64,000 bases of DNA from Klebsormidium nitens (Eukaryota; Streptophyta; Klebsormidiophyceae; Klebsormidiales; Klebsormidiaceae): contig DF237053.1 of assembly GCA_000708835.1 (NCBI GenBank), positions 1 to 64,000 on the forward strand, given 5' to 3'. This document shows, piece by piece, positions 59,052 to 64,000 of this stretch. The notes beneath the pieces were generated by a model that was not told the origin of the DNA, did not search any database, and was given only the letters and a program-made list of their open reading frames with translations. Within the stretch, counting starts at the first letter, position 1, and each line of letters starts with the position of its first letter. Made by a program: the position numbers and the translations under genes.

Positions 59052-62000
59052 ATGTCCCTCTCTCGGACCCACAGCCGGTGGGATCGATCCCAAGCAGCCA
59101 CGGTAATCATGGACGCGCCTCTAACAGCTCACAAAACCTCGTGGGCAGTCAGACCAAGGGCGGAGAGCCACGTGGGCGCCTCTGATTCGTTGGTGGGCAG
59201 TGCTGATTCCGTTGTGGGCACTTCGAAAAGCTACGTGGGCAGTGCGGAATTTGCAGTCGGTGTCTCTGATTCGTTCCTGGACGGTGCCGCATCCGCTCCA
59301 AGAACAGGCCCTTGGGAACAGGTACAGCTGTCCGAGTTGCTGACGTCGTCGGTGACGTCACATGCGTCGCCCCGGCCGGCGGCCAGCTTGCGGCGGGAGT
59401 CGCAAGAAACAGCGAGCGGCGCCCCTTGGGAGCCGCCCCCGGAGCACCGGGTGCGGACGGGAAACGAACATTGGGGGGGGGCAGAAAACGCCCACAAGAT
59501 GCCCCCCCGCCCGCTGCCGTCGCGCCGGCGGAGCAGCGAGCAAGACAAGCCGGGGGATGACGCCATCGGAGGCGGCAACGGCTGGGTGGCCGACGTTAGC
59601 GGGGGCTGGGCGGATGACGTCAGCAGGGCGGGCGCTGACGTCGGCGGGTGGCCGGCGCAGCGCCAGGTGGCGGAGCGGGAGCGGGCGAGCGTGTCGGGGG
59701 CGTTGCTGTTGGACGATGACGCGGCGGGGATGCCGCTTCTGCCGAGGTTGAAGATCGGGCGGCGGCGAGACAGCTGGGAGGAAGAGGAGAAGAAGAGGAG
59801 TCTTGCGTGGCGGAAGCTGAGGGGCGTCGGAAAGAGAGTGATGGGCGCACTTTGGTGGGTGCTGAAATTGCCGGGGGTGTCGGACGAGGAGGGGATCAAC
59901 GTGTTGGGTGCCACGCTGCTGATCACGGGGAGTACGATCAGTGGGGGGGCGCTTGCGCTGCCAGCTGTCACGCAGGTGGGCGATTGGCTGTCAGTTGCAG
60001 CGCTCCATGTACTTTTAGGAATCTGCAGTGTATTGAAGTTCCTTGAAGCGCCTCTGAGGCTCATTCTTGTGATTCTCACTACGAAGCTGTTGCAGAGACG
60101 CTCGAACGCATTCCTCTATGCGCGTCCCAGTTTCACTGTTGGCTAGGCATCGGCCAGAATAGTTGGGAGCGGAAAGTGTGTCGATGTCCTTTGGCGATCT
60201 CGCAAGCTGCTGCGTTGGTGGAGAAAAAAGGCTTTCCGCACTACGGATCTGACGCGATCAGTTGGCCCAAAAATGCGAATTGATGCTCCAGGAGCTGTGC
60301 TTTGCCGATACTGTGTGACCCGAACCCTTCTCAGTTTGGATCGATTAACACGCTATTCCTCCGTCGATCACAAGACGATTCTCTACATATGATTAAGAAG
60401 GCCACTTTTGAAGCAACATGCCGTCTTTTACGGATCTGGATTGGGGCCACGAATCCTCAACGGTCAATGCAAGCAGTCAAGGAATTGTGAAAGAGAATTT
60501 CGGATGTACATCTTAGCAGAACCCCGCCACGTTCCTTCCGCAGGACCTGGGGTTCATTCCGTCCGCCGTCTCCATGACCGGATGCTGGCTCTTCCAAGTG
60601 CTAGAGGGGCTTCTATTGGCAGAGGTACGAGCATGAAGAAGTTTCTCCAGAAGCGAATGCTCCTGCAGAGGGCCCGATGTGTTGTAAACTGCATGGAAAG
60701 CGAGCGCGACTTCGAATCCGTCCATTGCCTTTGGATGGCGTTGCAGTCCGCATGAGACGAACTTCAGGACACCAAATCTCGGAAGGGTTGAGGTCGTACC
60801 AATCGCCCATCGCTTCTCAAGGCTGAAAGACAAAGTCCAAGCAATGTTCCAAGCAACGCTAGCGTAGCTACGTAACGCTACTTGAGCAAGCTGAAGACCG
60901 TTCCAAAGTTCGAGAGCAAGCATCCTGCATGGCGCCCTCTAAAACTAAAGCTTCCCCTTTCACTTCGATATAGCAGCGCATGCCCAGTCGTATGATGCAA
61001 GGAAGAACCCACTAGATATAAAGGCATAAGCGCAAGCTAAGAGATGAGACACAGTCAAAAAGGGACGCACGCTCTGTTCCTGCGCAGGTGATCGCAGGCC
61101 TACACAAATCACCGCAAGAAAGTGGCCATACTCAAATCACCTCAAGGGATCCCTTCGTTTCTGCGCAGGTGATCGTGGGCATCATGCAGCGCCTGAACAA
61201 GGACAGCGCGAGCATCACGTCCGCGGCGTCCGAAACTCTGGGGCCGCGGACGGCCCTCCTGCTGTCCGCGTGCTACGTCTTCTACATGAACGCCACCCTG
61301 GTGCGGCTCACAACTGCGCGCGCGCATATTTCAGAACGTAGTCTTGCACGAGATTTTTCAGCTTGAGATAAATCTGTACTGCTGCCAAATGCTAATGGTT
61401 TCAAGGTAATTTGACCTGGTACACGCACGGCTGTCAAATTTGCGCCCGCGCTCTTTCGCAAGACATTGGGCGTTTTGGAACATTTTCTTAAATGAACCCG
61501 TTACTTGTATGTGAAAAACGTAGAGCCTTGCCACCGTCGTTCTAAATTTGAGTACCGTGCAAAGGAAAGTCTGGTTACACAGCGCCTCTTCCAGCTCCGT
61601 GACTTCCCTGCTCTTATATTTTCAAAATATGCAGTGCCTTCGCGATTATCGCCAACACCTCTTGGGGCGCAGTACTGTTCATAGCAATGAAACGACATGG
61701 AAGGGTCCCTAGAAAAGCACTCGATATTATGTTCTGAATCAGCGAAACCCCATCCCGGAAGCAACTGCAGATCGAGAACAGTTTCCGGGGCGCCATCATG
61801 GTCAATAATTTGGATACAGCCACAGTTCTGCAGAGATTCATGTGTACCTTACCGGATTCGGGTTATCAGAACCCGGCTCCATGTGCAGAACTCAGGTCGC
61901 CCAATCCTCCCCCAGGCGCCAAGACTTAAGAAATCCGACTCAACTGTATTTCAAAGAGGCATAAGCGCCACTTCCTTTGCTAAACACAGGTCGCCAACAT

Positions 62001-63596
62001 CTCCGCGGAGCACGATTGTGGCCGGGTATCATCTACACAAGCAACATAATGTCATGAACAAAGCAATCTGAAAAGCGACTCCAATACAGTTGCAAGACGC
62101 AGGTCGCCAACATCTCGCAGCGCCAAGTCCGTGGTTGCCATCGAAATCAGCAAAAGAAAACCTTGAAAAGATTCATCTGAATGAATTTCAAACTATCGAC
62201 GAACCACAGGTCGCCAACATCTCGCGGGGCGCCACGATCGTAGCTGCCATGGTGGATCTCCCGCTGGACGTGGCTTCGCTCGCGCTCGTGCTCGCGAGCG
62301 GCGCGCTCCTCTTCGTGGGCGGCGTGCGCGCGACGGACCTCGCCAACCGGGTGCTCACCGGCCTTCTCCTGCTGTCGCTTATTCTCACCATTCTTACCGG
62401 GTTAAGCCACGTGAGTGTGAACACTCCCGCTCATTTCTACTATTTCATTGGGCTGTTAAACGCGAGAGTAAATATTCTGGCCTCACGTGCGTTCTACCAC
62501 GCCAACGGGAGTCTCACCGGGCAGCTCCTGATGTCGCTCATTCTCACCGTACTCACCGGGTTGGCCACGTGCGTGTAAATACTTTCGTTCATGTCCTTTA
62601 CGGCGCTGGTGTGACTCAATGTAGATTCTCCTGGTTGCGAGCACGACTTTATCGGGTCATAGCACGTGCGTATCAAGGCTCTCAGATTCAATGCGCGTCT
62701 TGTCAGGACCGCGATCTATCCAGCGCTCGCGACGACAGATGCCAGTGTCTCTCGTATGTCAAGTCTTCTCACAGAGCTTTCCGTTTTCACTTACAGCACC
62801 CCGTTCTTCTGGAAAAATAGCCTGATTATGCATGTCTTTGGGACGACCAAACCGTGAAACCTCTGTTCCCCGTGAAACCTCTCTTTCCAGATGGAGGTTG
62901 GGCGGCTGACACGTGGCAGCTGGGCGGCGATCCCGGCGAGCCTGCCGGTCATCATGCAGGTGCTCAACTTCCTGTGCATGCTGCCGGTCGTGTGCAGCAT
63001 CCTGCGAGGTGAGAAAATTGATTTTTTCCAACAATCAAAACCAATGAAGTGCTGTATCTGGCTATATAGTTGAAACAGGGTTCTTCTTTCATCGAATCCA
63101 AGGTGCGAGTCAGCTCTCGAGGTTTTTTTGCTTTCAATGTATCGCAGGTCCTGTTCCGCTTTTCTCGGCCCGTTTGCAGACAGACCCCCGATCATGTTCT
63201 TCCTTTGACAAGCGTTGTGGAAGCGAACTTCTCTTCCTCCTTCTTAGGCGTCAGAATGAAAAGCATCGCTGCCGAAGAACCTCTGATTGTTCAGAACCAC
63301 GAACCTCTGACTCTTCAGTCGTAGAGCCATAGAGTCATAGAGCCATCAATGCTTGCCATCCGTTCCGCAGGCGAGATCCGGCTCATCCGTGTTGCCGTCA
63401 TCCTGGGGAGCGGAATTCCGCTCCTGCTGTACGTCGCCTGGGACGCCGTCGCCCTGGGCCTTCTTCCGGCCATGCCGCTGGCAATTCCGGCGCGCCAAAC
63501 GGACCCGGTGGAAGTGCTTATGGAAGCGCGGGGGGCGCATATGGGCGTCGTCCTCACTCTGTTCGCCTTCACAGCGGTCGCCACGACGATCATCGG
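59052..63596 (+). CDS. Tryptophan/tyrosine permease family transporter, 3' end beyond the window
   Basis: An amino-acid/proton symporter of the Trp_Tyr_perm (TyrP/Mtr) family. Exons: 59052-59975, 60544-60624, 61169-61300, 62210-62410, 62891-63008, 63371-63596 (phases 0, 0, 0, 0, 1, 2). About 560 residues are present before the window ends. Exon 1 encodes a long (about 280-residue), Ser/Gly/Arg-rich N-terminal extension, then the first membrane segment with VLGATLLITGSTISGGALAL, the family signature. Following exons match family blocks in order: CWLFQVLEGLLLAE; YVFYMNATL|VANISRG (junction); two hydrophobic helices; and VILGSGIPLLLYVAWDAVAL. Exon 6 ends at GG|GTTAGT; without splicing the frame stops at 63627. 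The extension starts with a basic, plastid-like leader; ATG 59109 is an alternative start. Four introns carry partial copies of neighbouring exon edges. Confidence 0.85.
59172..59276 (+). repeat. Five tandem 21 bp repeats inside permease exon 1
   Basis: These encode five consecutive heptapeptides of the form V-G-(A/S/T/V)-(S/A)-x-(S/F)-x: VGASDSL, VGSADSV, VGTSKSY, VGSAEFA, VGVSDSF. The DNA copies have diverged but the period is exact. They lie in the non-conserved N-terminal extension. Confidence 0.85.
61075..61103 (+). repeat. Partial copy of permease exon 3 edge
   Basis: TTCCTGCGCAGGTGATCGCA here repeats TTTCTGCGCAGGTGATCGTG at the real 3' splice site (61159-61178), 81 bp upstream of it. 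The AG acceptor and pyrimidine tract are kept. Confidence 0.7.
61891..62146 (+). repeat. Tandem partial copies of permease exon 4 edge
   Basis: CAGGTCGCCAACATCTC occurs at 61987 and 62099 as well as at the real exon start (62207), and a weaker copy (CAGGTCGCCCAATC) occurs at 61893. Spacing is about 94-112 bp. Copies 2 and 3 also match the following exon bases in part (CGATTGTGGCC and GTGGTTGCCATCG against CGATCGTAGCTGCCATGG). Confidence 0.8.
62501..62576 (+). repeat. Partial copy of permease exon 4 3' edge
   Basis: GCCAACGGGAGTCTCACCGG and the following bases to GCCACGTGCGTGT repeat the last 70 bases of exon 4 and its donor (62342-62418), 159 bp downstream. The donor is changed from GTGAGT to GTGCGT. 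The reading frame is continuous from exon 4 through the intron into this copy, ending at 62578. Confidence 0.8.
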
Positions 63597-63687
63597 GTTA
63601 GTGACGGTTATCTGTTTTCGATTCTAGAACTTTGGGGTTTGTATACTTTTCGTTCAATGTTTCGTAGCCTGAGTATCCGCTTGTTTT

Positions 63688-63735
63688 GCCTTCACAGCGG
63701 TCGCCACAACCATCATCGGGTTAGTGAAGGTTCAA
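63688..63735 (+). repeat. Partial copy of permease exon 6 3' edge
   Basis: GCCTTCACAGCGGTCGCCAC, followed by a nearly identical ATCATCGGGTTAGTGA.GGTT, repeats 63565-63612 (the exon end and donor) 123 bp downstream. It retains both an upstream AG (TTCACAG) and the GTTAGT donor, so it could act as a tiny exon. Confidence 0.8.
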
Positions 63736-64000
63736 TTTTGGGTTTAGGATGTTAGGGTTTTGGATCCTTATCGTCGACCGGTTTTGAAGACTTTGTCGTC
63801 CGATCTCCAAAGCTCTTCGCCTTCGAAACGCTTGTAGGAGCTCGCGACAAAAGCCGTCCTTAGACTTTTATTCTTGCAGCTGTTTGTAAAAATATAAGCC
63901 TTCGAGAAGAAAACGAAATGAGATTGTGCTAACGGGAAACTACAGAATGGTTATCGGTCAGAAAATGAGGATACGAATGAGAGGACTACGCCCAACAAAC
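63736..64000. other. Probable intron of the permease gene to the window edge
   Basis: AT-rich DNA with a TTAGGGTTTT word near 63753 and no open frame of note. If the permease continues, this is intronic. Confidence 0.4.

Noticed and set aside
59231-60079. 282-codon open frame on minus
   Set aside because: It is exactly antisense to the GC-rich exon 1 of the permease, whose plus-strand frame has the conserved membrane signature. The antisense frame is a composition shadow.

Overview
This is intron-rich nuclear DNA from a photosynthetic eukaryote, most likely a streptophyte (charophyte-grade) green alga of the Klebsormidium type. The organism call is inference. It rests on a plant-type PsbQ with a bipartite plastid/thylakoid (twin-arginine) presequence, a HYD1-type sterol isomerase, a plant-type B-box protein, NF-YA, a plant-type Trp/Tyr permease, and two genes that look ciliary, which points to a lineage that still makes swimming cells. 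Introns are GT-AG and mostly 60-1000 bp. Exons are GC-rich and compact; introns and intergenic DNA are AT-richer. There is no sign of operons, bacterial genes or CRISPR.

Layout. 1-5700: gene-poor; a partial minus-strand exon at the left edge, three copies of a dispersed repeat with inverted ends, and a decayed transposon-like stretch. 5718-9369 (-): five-exon gene of unknown function, head-to-head with 9873-15455 (+), an organelle-targeted YchF/Obg-like ATPase with eight exons. 16575-16628: two adjacent near-perfect palindromes. 16701-16898 (+): small helical ORF. 17569-24476 (+): beta-propeller (WD40-like) protein, possibly WDR93-like. 26823-27122 (-): SUMO-like protein without the terminal di-glycine, head-to-head with 27801-29915 (+), C-8,7 sterol isomerase (HYD1/EBP). 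31970-33898 (+): a B-box zinc finger that appears to be spliced to a cyclin-box domain. 35387-37650 (-): PsbQ. 39480-43140 (-): F-box/leucine-rich-repeat protein, head-to-head with 43428-46805 (+), the ER SNARE USE1. 48461-51164 (+): NF-YA. 52649-57920 (-): repeat protein of the ciliary microtubule-inner-protein type (CIMIP2/FAM166-like), head-to-head with 59052->63596 (+), a tryptophan/tyrosine-type amino-acid permease that runs off the right edge.

The genes do not form a pathway. They are unrelated housekeeping, photosynthesis, trafficking, transcription and probable ciliary genes, often arranged as divergent pairs sharing a 290-1130 bp spacer. Exon models were built by hand by matching splice dinucleotides and reading-frame phase. 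For YchF, HYD1, PsbQ, USE1, NF-YA, the CIMIP2-like gene, the F-box/LRR gene, the propeller gene and the unknown gene at 5718-9369, the phases close from ATG to stop.

The most unusual signal is a recurring one: partial copies of exon edges, including the splice site, lying in the introns beside the real exon. They occur in the permease (four places), the CIMIP2-like gene (three tandem copies) and USE1, with a weaker case in the propeller gene. The second is the apparent B-box plus cyclin-box fusion.
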